Shown here: positions 26,561 to 37,640 of the stretch, one piece after another
How positions within the stretch are numbered: position 1 is the stretch's first letter
Layout of the letters: each line of letters opens with the position of its first letter
DNA from: Rhizomys pruinosus
Taxonomy: Eukaryota; Chordata; Mammalia; Rodentia; Spalacidae
Reading direction: 5' to 3'
DNA length: 64,000 nucleotides
NCBI GenBank assembly: GCA_009823505.1
Contig: VZQC01012374.1
Coordinates: 480,280 to 544,279 of the forward strand
Made by a program: the position numbers and the translations under genes
Notes under the pieces: model-generated
Database searches by the model: none
What the model was told of the DNA's origin: nothing
What the model saw: only the letters and a program-made list of their open reading frames with translations

Positions 26561-28900
26561 TGTAGAGCTACCTCTAATATAATAATCGTGTACGATGGAT
26601 TTAGTGTGGTTCATTATTCATCAGTCGTTGTCTATTAGACTGAGATTATTTTGTTTTCTGCCAACACTTTCTTCTTTTAATAGGAAATATTTTAAGGCAT
26701 AGTTCTATGGCTAGGAAGGAAAAAAAGTGAAAGTGGAAAGAGGTCTTCTAACCATATAGTCAACTCATGAAGCAATATAAGGGAAACATGCAATTAAAGA
26801 GGCTAAATTGAGCAGACGATTAATATTAACTCTGAAGGCAGCCAACATAATCATGGATGTAGTGTAGGAAGAGAGAAGCACAGGTAGTTAGATTAGAAGA
26901 GGGAAGAAAGAGAGTTGTAAGCATAGAGAGACTCTCAGGACAGAAGAACAGATTCTGTATATGGGTTGCAGAGCTGTACAGGAGTATTGAATCCTTCGTT
27001 GAAATATCAAACGGAAATATTCAAGCAAGGCAACTATTGCTAGAAAATAATTGTGACGGATATTGATTGTGTAAGTCTGGGAATTGAACATGAGATGTTT
27101 TGGGCAAGTAACATCAAGTTAAGCTCGCGTACTAGTGAGAAATATTCCTTCCAGATAACAGCAGAAAATGAAGAAGCTGGTTGGTTCTCTTCTCGCCCAA
27201 AAGGGAGGAAAATCAACCTTCCCGACTCTCTTCTCCATACTTTCTTGAACATGCGCCATGTTTGAAAAGTCTGTCTTGCATAAGCGCAGGTCTAAGTTCT
27301 CATCATGTCCTTGGCAGCGCATAAAAACAAAGCAAGTAAATTGTTTTTTAGGAAGGTAGCTGCGATGACTGTCGACACCCTGATTGACATTCACCGAGAC
27401 TGTCAACCGCTAGAGTGCCACATTGTAACAACAATCAGAATCCTAACTAATATAGATCATATTATCTAGAGGGTCCAAAGGTCATGATGAACGGATAAGT
27501 TACATTCCAAGGTGCTCTAACTGGTCTTGTGTATACTAGTGACCTCTCCAATTCCCCTGCCTCTTCTTCTTTCACGCTTTCTCTTCTGTCACTCACTCTA
27601 TGAGGTTGTACAATTCACCGGCTTTCATTTTTTTACTCAACGTACACTCAGACAACTGAGTGGAAGGTAAGTCGCGAGGTGGAATAATGTTAATGCTCGA
27701 TGATGGAATGTAGTTATTCCTATAGTGGTTATGAATAGAGAAGAGGGGACTACTCGGAAATGGTGCGAGGGATCATATCAGTGCCAAGATACCTTTTGAT
27801 TTTCTCATCGGGTCTCGACTGAGAGGTTGAAAGAAGTCAGAAGAGGGTAGATCAGGAGCTTATTGATAAAAGAAACTAGTCAATTCTTTGTTTTTTTGGA
27901 TATTAATTGGACCAATAGACAAAGAGTAGATCAGGGACGTAAGAGTGTAGGAGACAATCGCGCATTCAGAGGAATGCTAGCCTATTCTTCATCTAGCGAG
28001 ACTAGCAACGAGCTGGAGAGGAGGAATGCGGGAGGGCGCAGAGAGATTGGTAGTTGGGCCTCTTTTGACGATTGGATGATACATTTCTAAATATCCTGAA
28101 CATTTCTTTATTCGCATATGTCAAGGGTAGGGCTACGAAAATAATCATATACAATATTTTCGATGAAATATAGAGTTCTCAGGTGTAATGTGCATATCTG
28201 CTGGATCATAAGCCGCGCTCCTTGTGCACTTTTGATAACTCTCGTCGCCCGGTAGGAATTACAACTGCTGGGGGTATTGAGGATTCTGCATATGGAGATC
28301 CCTAGATTCTTTATATAATTACAACTTCTCATATAGTTGTAGGATTGGACGCTGGGTCTCTGCGCTTATGGGCCTCTAGGATGTCTTGAGTAAATGGTAG
28401 CTTGCTGAATTGTGGGATAATATATCGTCGTTTACTGTAAGAGGACTGGAGAATGCGCTAGCGCTGGAATGGAATAGGGGTCACAGGAGAATAGATCGCG
28501 AGCGAACCCGTGTAGTTCCTGATGACTTACAGGCTAAATATGATATGAGTCCTCTTTTGCAATCCATGGAAGTATTTATATGGAATCTGTTATTTCGAAT
28601 TGTTGCATCTTGAGGTTAACAGTCGTGGTTCGATAAATTGTCAACTTCTCGCCAGGACGCGCAGACTTGAAGACTAACCATTCAAAAACGTCATAGCTTA
28701 TATTGAAAAATGTGAGATGACTTGATAATATTCTGATCTCTCTTGGTATACCACTGAACCAGCGAGAAGTTTAATAGGAAGAGGATAATGAGAGATACGT
28801 ATAGTCATTTTTTGTGCTCTGATTTGGTAGGACTTGTGATTGAGAAATTCTGCACTAGGCCAAGTTATGTGAGTTATATATAGTTCGTGATTTCCCTCTG
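26561..28900. other. Apex of the inverted repeat, degraded
   Basis: The stretch 26890-27050 still pairs in reverse with 28920-29050 (AGAGAGTTG...ACTCTCAGGACAG against the antisense of CTGTCCTGAAGCC...AACTC; TTGAATCCTTCGTTGAAATATC against the antisense of 28945-28975). The fold point implied by these anchors is close to 28000. The text is irregular up to about 28900 and then becomes ordinary. Confidence 0.65.
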
Positions 28901-29762
28901 GTAATAGTTAACTGACCAAAAGAGCCCATTTTTTTCTACATTGCTCTGGTTGGGATATAACAAGGATCATCCAGTAAGACTCACCACTGTCCTGAAGCCT
29001 CTGTAACTCTTTTCCCCTTATAACTGTTTCTTCTAAAATCAGATAGGGCTCAGAGTTTATTCTGCTCAATTTAGCTCTTAATTGCATGTTTCCCTTGATT
29101 TGCTTCAGAGAAGGAAGTCCACTTTCACTTTTTCCATAGACAGAATTAGTTCCTTTAAAAGAAGAAATTCATACAATTCTATAAAAGATGTGAATAAGAA
29201 AAGATTCTGTACATATAAAATACTTACATTTTAAGCCCATATACTCCATAGCTTTTTCAACAATTTTCCATATTTAGCACCATGGAAATTAAAATGTTAA
29301 GTGTAAGACACTTACTTGCTGAGTACTTAATGTAAGCAGGAACTGTGTGCATGGGGTTGATTGTTACTCAGCCGTTGCAATAATCTTAGTTTGCAGATGA
29401 TAAAAATGTTACCCATTTTATCAAAAAAAGTGTATCTAGGTTAAAATACTTTAAATGTATTTGCTTTTTCATTTACACATTCGAGTAATTTTATTTCCAT
29501 TTAATATAGGCATAATTGAATGCATCACCCTTATCTGTTGTATTGTAAGTTTGAATTCAGAAGCATATTGTGTATGCATTTCTTAGGAAACAAAGGTGTT
29601 TTCCAGAATGGTAACGGTAGTGGAAACCATGGAGCACTTAGTACTCAGAACATAAAACTTTGACGCAGGAAGACCTTCTTTAAATGACTCTCACATTTGT
29701 CCCACTCCCACCCCCACCCCACCCATTGGCACACAAATTGGGTAATATTAGAAAGATTCTGG
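28901..29762 (+). other. Unique intronic sequence
   Basis: Ordinary AT-rich mammalian DNA with no recognised repeat or exon, apart from a C-rich CCCACTCCCACCCCCACC stretch at 29701-29720. Confidence 0.5.
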
Positions 29763-29985
29763 GCATGTATGGTGGCTTGTGCTTATACCAACAGTCATGA
29801 CACTGAGATAGGAGACTAAGTTCAAGGTCAGCTGAGGTTGGATAGTGAGACCCTCCAAATGCTGGGTATAATAGTGCACAGCTGTCATCCTAGTATTCAA
29901 AAGACTAAGGCTGAAGCCGCCATTGCTACAAAGTTGGGGCTAGCCTGGGCTATATACGAGCCTTGTCTCAACAAAACAGTAGACA
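29763..29985 (+). repeat. Pair of old B1-related SINE monomers
   Basis: Two diverged monomers follow each other: GGGCATGTATGGTGGCTTGTG...TTCAAGGTCAGC and then GGGTATAATAGTGCACAGCTG...GGGCTAGCCTGGGCTATATA...TTGTCTCAACAAAA. The order fits B1-family monomers, of the kind also found in B4-like elements. Family level only. Confidence 0.6.
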
Positions 29986-30009
29986 AAAACTAAAAGTAAA
30001 AATTAGAAA

Positions 30010-30013
30010 AAAG

Positions 30014-30049
<36 letters not shown>

Positions 30050-30228
30050 CTGTTGCGAGACAAAAAAGGCCCGTATTAGACCAAACAAACAGTGTCCTGG
30101 CCCACCGCTGCCCCCCAGCTGCTAGTGACTCACCGTGCGCTGCTTGAACTCACAAAGATCCGCCTGCCTGCTGTCCGCACAAAGTGCTCAGATAAAGTGT
30201 ACGCCACCACACCGCCTGGCACAAAAAG
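30010..30228 (-). repeat. B1 SINE, antisense, with sequence errors
   Basis: A poly(T) run is followed by GCTCTGTTGCGAGACAAAAAAGG-type garbled text, then TTGAACTCACAAAGATCCGCC and GTGTACGCCACCACACCGCC. The middle differs from all other B1 copies here by indels, so the polishing problem may extend a little into the right arm. Confidence 0.7.
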
Positions 30229-31009
30229 TTTCTTTTTCAGTACTAGTTGCATAGAGCTGTTATTGGACTTATCTTGTAGTCCCTAAACTGCTGTAAATTT
30301 TAGAGAAAATATGAGATCATAGAAGTGCCTAATGAAGGAAGCACTTCTATCAATGCTTACGATGTCAGTAGGTGTGTGATTGAATAAGAGATACACAAGA
30401 ATGTGGATGGAAAAAAGAATTTTTTTTCTTCCCTGAAAAAATCATCCCTTAAATTCTGCTTTAGTCCTTGGCTAGTTACTAAGCGACACATGGATAAGGG
30501 CACTCTGGGGGCTTGGAAGACAACAAAGACTGAGAACTGAGCAGATGTTCCAGAAGTTACTCCACAGATGCTTAGAGGTTTGTGCTTTCAGACACTTGGC
30601 AAGCACTATCTTCTTTAGCCTCAGTGCCAGTAAGGCCATGCACAGAGATTAACATAAACCCCTAAGTGTAGGTGCAAGACTAGCATTAATCCATAGTAAT
30701 AATGTTTAAAAACAAGCCAAACAGAATCAAGATGATGATCTACCTAACTGCCTTCTAGAACAAAATTCCAAACTTTGTTGAGGCTGATAAGTTAATCTTG
30801 AGCCTGTACAGCATCTCTTCTGCAGGGATGTATATACAAGCACAAACTTCTAAAATAATAATAAGCAGAAAATTAATCAAAAGTTAAATACAATAAATGT
30901 TATCCTGAGATGACTCAATATATTGATATTCACAAAAGACTTTAAGACAACGGTTAAAGTTGAGAGAAAATGGGCAAATAGTGAAAAACAGGGCTGTTTG
31001 AACAAGATT
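30229..31009 (+). other. Unique intronic sequence
   Basis: No repeat or exon was recognised. Confidence 0.4.
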
Positions 31010-31393
31010 AAAATTTAATGTTCAGTCTAAAATAAAATGCAAAATGTATGATTGGAGTGTGTGTGTTTGTGTCGCGTCTGTCTGCTGATACCAGGCGGGC
31101 CTCGAACTCCTGATTTCTTTGTTCCTCTGCCCCTGCCCTGGTTTCATTATATTTTATATTTTTGATTTATATTATTTTGTTTATTTTTTATTATATTAAT
31201 TTATGTATTGATTTATACATATATTTTTATCATAATCTAGACCCATGTCCCCCCAGCCCCCCACCCCTCCCAGAGCTCATGCATTCTGCCAAACATGCTA
31301 TCATCGCTTTCTCAGTCTTTCTCATAATTCCCAATGGGAAGTTATTGACTGTTTTTAGCAGAAGTTCAACTGTTTCAGTTAGTTCTTTGATGC
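31010..31393 (+). repeat. Direct near-copy of 1-402
   Basis: Same order of landmarks as 1-402, ending AGTTAGTTCTTTGATG at 31378-31393. This copy has more indels (for example GTGTCGCGTCTGTCTGCTGATACC). A third, corrupted, reversed version is in 23388-23690 as part of the left arm. Confidence 0.75.
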
Positions 31394-31800
31394 AGTCCTT
31401 TCTATTGTTCATTGTTGTTTCCAATATGTCGTACTCCCAACTGCTTTGGACAAACTCAAGGGCCATGCACAGGAAATACTTACAACTGGGTAATTGGTAC
31501 TAGATTCCATCAGATAGGGATACCATTCTCGTTTGTTTTTCTGGGACTGTGCTTACTTCACTCACATATGATTGTCTTTCTAGCTCCAGCCATTATACAC
31601 TGCAAAGCTCATGAATGTCCTCTTTCTTGTACTGCTACATAGAGCTTCATTGTGTAGATATACCACATTTCTGCTACCACTCATCACTTGACGGGGCATT
31701 TGCATGGTTGGTTCCGCTCTTTGCTATTGTGAAGAGAGCTGGAAATAAACATGGCCATGCATGTATCTCTGTGGTGGGGTGAGTCTTGGGGGTACGCATT
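31394..31800 (-). repeat. Old L1 3' segment, antisense
   Basis: Contains antisense L1 ORF2-end text: GTTTTTCTGGGACTGTGCTTACTTCACTCA, CATAGAGCTTCATTGTGTAGATATACCACATTT and GCTATTGTGAAGAGAGCTGG. The same order is seen at 56280-56500. Diverged and broken. Confidence 0.7.
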
Positions 31801-31904
31801 ATTTTTAAAAGGTACATTCAATATTCTTCAAAATAGACTCAAAGCAGGATTTAAGATTAGGGAACTCAAGATCAAATCTATAGAAAAAAATACTTAAATT
31901 AGCT

Positions 31905-32016
31905 GAATGTGATGATACATGCCTATAATCCCAGCACTTGGTAGCCAGAAACAGATGGATCTAGTGAAATTGAGGCAGCCTGTGGGCTCATAGTATGCAT
32001 TGCTCTTGTCTCCAAA
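31905..32016 (+). repeat. Diverged B1-family SINE
   Basis: GTGATGATACATGCCTATAATCCCAGCACTTGG followed by a loose B1 body. A CT-rich tract at 32040-32088 follows. Confidence 0.65.
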
Positions 32017-32312
32017 TAGAAAAGTTGGGAAAGATGAATTCTCCTCTCTCTCGCTCACTCCATCCTCTCTCTCTCTTCTCTCTCAGAAACATGGGGAGTT
32101 GGAAGTTCTAAAATATATTTTATTCAACTTGTGGTGAGAATGCAATCCAACAAACCTATCATAAGTTAACAGTATTATACATTGAAAATGCACACATTCA
32201 CTGAACACAACAACACAGCACACTAGAGTATCTGTTTGCTTTTGAGATCCTGTGCCTGATAGATAGCCTTGGGTCGCCACCTGTCGCTAAGTCTTGAAAA
32301 CATCAAGTTTAG

Positions 32313-32491
32313 CAGTTTGGTGGCAACGCGCCTTTAATCCCAGCACTTCGGGAGGTAGAGGGTGGGTAGATCTCTGTGAGTTAAGGTCAGCTCTACAGAG
32401 CGAGCTCAGGGACAGCTGGTACTAAAGGGAGACCCTGCCCTCAAAAATAACCAAAAGGAAAACAAAATAAAAAAAAAAAAAAAAAAAAAAG
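32313..32491 (+). repeat. B1 SINE with poly(A) tail
   Basis: CGCCTTTAATCCCAGCACTTCGGGAGG, GATCTCTGTGAGTTAAGG and GGGAGACCCTGCCCTC in order, then an A-rich tail at 32461-32491. Its corrupted reverse copy is 21530-21740. Confidence 0.85.
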
Positions 32492-32956
32492 AAAAGATAA
32501 TAAAAGTGATGGTCTTTACTGAAGGCATATTGCTTTGACACCATTATGAAAGTAAAAAAACCTTACATGCAACCAAATCCTCAGTGGGCAGCATGGAGCT
32601 GTCTGTTCTTGATGTTCCAGGAAAGGAAGGAAAGAGGATAGTACAAAATCATTATTAAAGGAAGTAATGCTTATAGTGTTTGTATTCCCAAGAAAGCATG
32701 CACAGATTCTGCAAGTTCATTGAGCCCATATGGTAGAAATTTAAAAAATACTTTATCTCTAGAATTGTCCTACCGCTTATATTCACACATTATATATTCA
32801 TATATGGATGGAAGATATTAGTCATATTATAAAAAAAAAGAATGGAAAGTTTACTACACGTCTTAATACCTGCATGCAAATTTACTGTTAAAGTGATCTT
32901 CTAATGTGTTTGGAATCAACTATAGTTTATTTTTAAAGAATTAAAAATTTTTTTTT
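32492..32956 (+). other. Unique intronic sequence
   Basis: AT-rich, no feature recognised. Confidence 0.4.
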
Positions 32957-33200
32957 TTGTTATTTAATTTTATTTATTTCTGTATGTGTATGAATGTACT
33001 GTCTGCATGCAAGTCTGTGCACCCGTGTCGTGCAATGCCACGGAGTTCAGAAGAGGGTCTCGGATTCCCCTGGAACTGGAGTTCTCCTGGAATTGGAGCT
33101 TCAGACGGTTCTCAGCCGCCATGTGGGTGCTGGGGATCGAATCCGGGTCCTCTGTAAGAGCGGTCGGCGCTCTTAACCGCTAGGCCATCTCTCCAGCCCC
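32957..33200 (-). repeat. B2-type SINE, antisense
   Basis: A T-rich tail on the left, then CTGTATGTGTATGAATGTACTG, GGAACTGGAGTTCTCCTGGAATTGGAG, and the tRNA-derived head at the right end (TTAACCGCTAGGCCATCTCTCCAGCC). Full length for the subtype in this window. Short frames across it are repeated in all copies and are not genes. Confidence 0.9.
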
Positions 33201-33341
33201 CTATTTTAAGAATTTTTAATTTTGACTTATGTATGGAGTGTATATTTGCATATTTTGGAATAATATAAAATAAAAAAATTGTAAAAAATACTTTATCTAG
33301 ATAAAGTTGTTGGTGTTAATTATAGAGAAAAAGAAATCTTG

Positions 33342-33560
33342 CTGGGGCTGGGGATGTAACTCAGTTGGTGGAATAGTAGCCTAGCATGTTTCGTTCCCAG
33401 CACTGCATAAAATGGGAGTGATGGTACAAGCCTGTGATCCCAGTACTTGGGCCAAAGAAGCAGGAGGATCAGAAGTTCAAGGTCACCCACAGTTACCCAA
33501 TGAGTTCAGCTCCAGTCCAGCTTTGTCTACATGAAACCCTGTCTCTGAAAAGTTAAAAAA
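33342..33560 (+). repeat. B4/ID-type SINE
   Basis: The ID-like head GGGGCTGGGGATGTAACTCAG and GTTCCCAGCACTGCATAAA precede a B1-like body (TGATCCCAGTACTTGG, AGTTCAAGGTCA, GAAACCCTGTCTC). This ID-plus-B1 order is the B4 plan. Confidence 0.8.
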
Positions 33561-33740
33561 ACTTAAAAGTAAAAGGTAGAGAACAAAGACAGACAGAGGG
33601 GAAAGTGGTGAAAATAATGGCTGAATTCTCAGATGTGATTGGGGCCAGAGGATGAGAGCTGTAACTTTAAATATTTCAGAAGAAAAATAAGATTATCAAT
33701 CTACAGTTAGGAATATATTCATCATTAATATAGTACTAAA

Positions 33741-34022
33741 GGGAGCTGGAGAGATAGCCTAGTGGTTAAGGGCACTGACTGCTCTTGCAGAGGACCTGGG
33801 TTCAATCCCCAGCACCCACATGGTGGCCGAGAACCGTCTGTAACTCCAATTCCAGGAGAACTCCAGTTCCAGGGGAATTTGAGACCCTCTTCTGACCTCC
33901 GCGGCATTGCACGACACGGGTGCACAGACCTGCATGCAGACAGTACATTCATACACATACAAAAATAAATAAAATTAAAAAAAGAGACAACCCCCCCCCA
34001 AGACTTCAAATCCTTTAAAAAA
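33741..34022 (+). repeat. B2-type SINE with target-site duplication and extended tail
   Basis: The element starts GGGAGCTGGAGAGATAGCCTAG and runs through GCATTGCACGACACGGGTGC to an A-rich end near 33986. A perfect 13-bp duplication, ATATAGTACTAAA, is at 33728-33740 and 34023-34035. About 36 bases between the A-rich end and the right duplication (AGACAA, a C-run, AGACTTCAAATCCTTT) are not B2 and end in a second A-run. They look like read-through transcript carried along. Confidence 0.9.
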
Positions 34023-34035
34023 ATATAGTACTAAA

Positions 34036-34970
34036 AAGGTGAGATACCTCTGTTAACCATGATACAGTATTGGGTATCACCTTGATCTTGGATTTTAGAA
34101 TAGGAAAATGGGACAACTGTTTGCTGATGGACAGCTGACAGTTCGGGACAGTAATTCCAGGGAGGAAACAAGAGAAGTGGAGCCCTAGAAACCTTCTAAT
34201 GGTGTTTTGCCAGCCACTGTACAGAGAGGAGAAAACACTGCAGAGTGGCAGGGCTCTTGAGTTAGGAAGGCAGTGACCTGAGCTTGGGATGAATGCATTG
34301 TTCAAGAAAGCAGGTTAGCACCAAGGAAGTTGTCCTGAGGGATAGGATGAGAAATGACCATTGAGATTCCCACGAAGTTTTGGCAGCTTCCTATACTTTA
34401 CATGTGTGAGGTAAAAATCCATGAGATCAGGCAAAAAAAATCAAATCAAATAAACTGCACTGGCCGGTTTGTGTTTGAAGGTGAGCAGTTACTAGAACTC
34501 ACTCACGCAAGGAGGGAAGATTTTTTAAACTCTACTTTGTCAGAAGGGAAAGACTGAACTTCAAAAACTTCAGTAGATACCAAAAGATGGCTATTTTGGA
34601 GCCCAAATAAGCATTAGCACTTGACCTAAGGAATCTGTCTCCATAAGAGATGACTTTACTTCTACTTTCATATATTGGAGAAAGGGGGAAGTAACCTCCT
34701 TGTTTAATGAAGGAAGAGAACTTAAAGGTACAATCCAAAACCATCACATTCCACAGGCAGGCTAACAGCAGAGGTTCATATGAGTTGGCACATAGAGCCA
34801 GCCAGGAAAGTTCCAGAACACCAGACTGCATTCTCTTCTGAGTTGTGCTCACTTGCCATCAGTTTTTGTCTGAACTTTTCTTTATTTCACAGTGAAATAA
34901 CTCATTGGGCAATTAGAGAAAGATAAAATTCAGCTAAAATGTGATCAAGGGATTTTGACTCCGTTCAAAA
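34036..34970 (+). other. Unique intronic sequence (partner of 17720-18215 in part)
   Basis: No recognised repeat or exon. Its right half is present in reverse at about 17720-18215 in nearly clean form. Confidence 0.5.
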
Positions 34971-34981
34971 GTGTGTGTGTG

Positions 34982-35018
<37 letters not shown>

Positions 35019-35024
35019 AACTTT

Positions 35025-35056
<32 letters not shown>
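34971..35056 (+). repeat. (TG)n and (GA)n microsatellites
   Basis: GTGTGTGTGTGTG passes into two GA arrays separated by ACAACTTTCTTGA. The frames across it are low complexity. Confidence 0.9.
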
Positions 35057-35059
<3 letters not shown>

Positions 35060-35498
35060 AACTTTCTTTCACAGAACACTTCCTGCCACCATTTCCATAT
35101 TTTTATGTTCAGAGTTGTTAGGTTTGTCTACAGGAAGAGAAATTTTGACCTCCTGAAGTCATTGTGTAGATCTTTGATGACCAGGAACCCAGGATATGTT
35201 CGTGGGTGATTGGTAACGTGTTGGTGTTGGGGTTCCATCTTGATGTCTACTTTGAACTTCTGATGCTTCTTTGCATAGTGTGCTTCACGGCCTGGCCTTC
35301 AGACATCACTGATTCTCACCTTCCATTGCCTCTATTCCCTTACCCCAAGTCACAGTGCAGCTAGTATTACTTGGGGATAGCATTCAGTAATTTAAGTAGT
35401 AATAATTGAAATTTTCTTTTGATATTGTATTATATGATTTTGTAATACATTTTGGATATTAACTCCTTACAGGTGCATGATTTGAAAATGTTATCCTT

Positions 35499-35739
35499 GG
35501 GACTGGAGAGTTGACCTAGCAGTTAAGAGCACTGACTGCTCTTACAGAGGACCCAGGTTCGATCCCCAGCACCCACATGGCAGCTGAGAACTGTCTGTAA
35601 CTCCAATTCCAGGAGAACTCCAGTTCCAGGGGAATCCGACACCTCTTCTGACCTCCGTGGCATTGCACGACACGGGTGCACAGACCTATATGCAGACAGT
35701 ACATTCATACACATAAATAAATAAATAAAAATAAAAAAA
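35499..35739 (+). repeat. B2-type SINE with perfect target-site duplication
   Basis: The 15-bp duplication GAAAATGTTATCCTT is at 35484-35498 and 35740-35754. The element has the tRNA-like head (TTGACCTAGCAGTTAAGAGCAC) and an A-rich tail of AAATAAAT units. The same element, with both duplications, recurs in reverse at 16945-17200. Confidence 0.92.
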
Positions 35740-35835
35740 GAAAATGTTATCCTTACTCTATTTTTTCTTCACTCTATTGATCTTTTTTCTTTTTCTTTTT
35801 TAAAATTTATTATTATTACTTTTTTTAAACTATTT

Positions 35836-36077
35836 TTTTTAATTTTGTTTATTTTTGTATGTGTATGAATGTACTGTCTGCATGCAGGTCTGTGCACCCG
35901 TGTCCTGCAATGCCGCAGAGGTCAGAAGAGGGTCTCAGATTCCCCTGGAACTGGAGTTCTCCTGGAATTGGAGTTACAGACGGTTCTCAGCCACCATGTG
36001 GGTGCTGGGGATTGAACCCGGGTCCTCTGCAAGAGCAGTCGGTGCTCTTAACCGCTAGGCTATCTCTCCAGCCCCTT
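35836..36077 (-). repeat. B2-type SINE, antisense
   Basis: T-rich tail, TATGTGTATGAATGTACTGTCTGCATGC, and the head at the right (TCTTAACCGCTAGGCTATCTCTCCAGCC). Reverse partner at 16591-16845. Confidence 0.9.
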
Positions 36078-36293
36078 ATTAATTTTTATGTGTATGAGTA
36101 TACTGTCTGCATGTAGGTAGGTGCACCCATGTTGTGCAATGCCTTGGAAGTCAGAAGAAGGCATTGGATTCCCCTGGAACTGGAGTTAAAAATGGTTCTT
36201 AGCTGCCATGTGGGTGCTGGGAATCAACCCCCTCCCCCATCCTCTGCAAGAGCAATCAGCGCTCTTAACCACCGAGCCATCTCTCCAATCCCC
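36078..36293 (-). repeat. Older B2-type SINE, antisense, abutting the previous one
   Basis: ATGTGTATGAGTATACTGTCTGCATG to GCTCTTAACCACCGAGCCATCTCTCC. It is more diverged and lacks the 17-bp internal duplication (GGAACTGGAGTTAAAAATGG), so it belongs to a different sub-type from its neighbour. Confidence 0.85.
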
Positions 36294-37073
36294 CCTTTTT
36301 TAAATCTTTTTTATTATGCAGAAGCTTTTTAATTTTAGCTTTTAGTTTGTCTATTTTTTTATTTCCTTACCATTCTTTTGTGCTCATGTCTAAAATATCA
36401 CTGCCCAGTTCCATGTCACAAATTTGGTTTGTAGTATTTTATTAAGGATTTTCCATCTGTGTTCATGGCTTATAGTTTTCTTCTTTTCACTTTTCTCGTT
36501 TGGCATTGTATCAAAGTAATGCTGATTTCTAAGATTAGTTTGGAAGAATTCCTCCTTCAAATTTTTAGATGTTTCGGGTATTACTATTTGTTATCTTTTG
36601 TTAGACTTCACCAGTAAAGCCATCAGATCCTGGGTTTTAAGAGGTTTGTCAGTAGTCAGATTCCTTGTTACTAGTTTACTTAGATTCTATTTTTCTGCAT
36701 GATTCCATTATGCTGGGCTGTGTGCCCAGTAGTTCACTGTGGTTCCACTTTGTTCATTTTGCTCATGGCTAACTGTTCAGGAGCTCCTCTTAGGGTCCTT
36801 TGCATTCCCAGGACATCAGTTGTAAGGGCCTGTTCATTTCTGATTTAATTCATCTGGATCATCTCTCTTTATTTCCTAGTCTAGCTAAAGTTTGTTAGTT
36901 TTATCTTTTCAAAAAACCAAATCTTGGATTTCTTGACTTTTATTTATTGCTGCATAGTTTCTATTTCTTTTATTTCTGTCCTGATCTTTATTATTTCATT
37001 TCTTTTACTCATTTTGGGCTCATATGTGTTCCATGAAGTGTATTGTTAAGTTGTATTTTTGTGCTTTTTCTTC
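36294..37073 (-). repeat. Old L1 fragment, antisense (ORF2 reverse-transcriptase region)
   Basis: Antisense L1 wording such as CACCAGTAAAGCCATCAGATCCTGG, CAAAAAACCAAATCTTGGATTTC and ATTTCTGATTTAATTCATCTGG. Stops in all frames. Confidence 0.7.
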
Positions 37074-37101
37074 TCGTGTGTGTGTGTGTGTGTGTGTGTG
37101 T
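37074..37101 (+). repeat. (TG)n microsatellite
   Basis: About thirteen TG units at the edge of the L1 fragment. Confidence 0.9.
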
Positions 37102-37496
37102 AGATGAGAGGTCATTGTCCATGAAATTGCAGAGAGCAGTGTATATCATCCAATGCAGAGTGTCATGGTACAAGTATCATGGTAAACAGACAGAGGGAAG
37201 TGAGGAAGTTAGTTCAAATTAGGGAATAGGAATTTGGCATATATTTCTGAAAGAAGGGAGTTGGTTTAGATACCTATGTGCTACATGGTAGGAATTAAAA
37301 CAAGAATTTTTTTGTAGTTAACTCACATATAGTTATAGTTCTCCACAGCTTTGAATTCATAGAATTGAGTTTCCCAGCAGTTTGTGCCCATGTATTTCCC
37401 AGCACTAACCAAAACGTTACTACAACTAGATAAAAAGAGTATAAAGGAATCAGATGCTTTGGTAGTTGACTTTGAGATCTTTGTATGTTTGTTTTA
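37102..37496 (+). other. Unique intronic sequence
   Basis: No repeat or exon recognised. Confidence 0.4.
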
Positions 37497-37640
37497 TTAT
37501 TTTGAGACAGGGTTACATGTAGCCCAGGCTAACCTCAATCTTGTTATGCTATGTAGCTGAGGATACCCTTGAACTCTTGGTCCTCCTATTTTCACCTCCT
37601 GAGTTTTGGAATTATAAGTGTGCACCACCATGTGTAGCTT
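37497..37640 (-). repeat. B1/B4-family SINE, antisense
   Basis: TTTTGAGACAGGGTTACATGTAGCCCAGGCTAACCTC to AATTATAAGTGTGCACCACCATG. Confidence 0.75.

Noticed and set aside
3241..28900. Ancient biological inverted duplication or foreign insertion
   Set aside because: Pairing with the right arm includes exact SINE insertion sites, while divergence is patchy, insertion-heavy and CpG-restoring. That fits sequencing error better than evolution or foreign DNA.
32957..33183. Recurrent peptide (MYECTVCMQVCAPVSCN-like) that appears in many places, as if a gene family
   Set aside because: It is the translation of antisense B2 SINEs; its recurrence follows SINE copy number.
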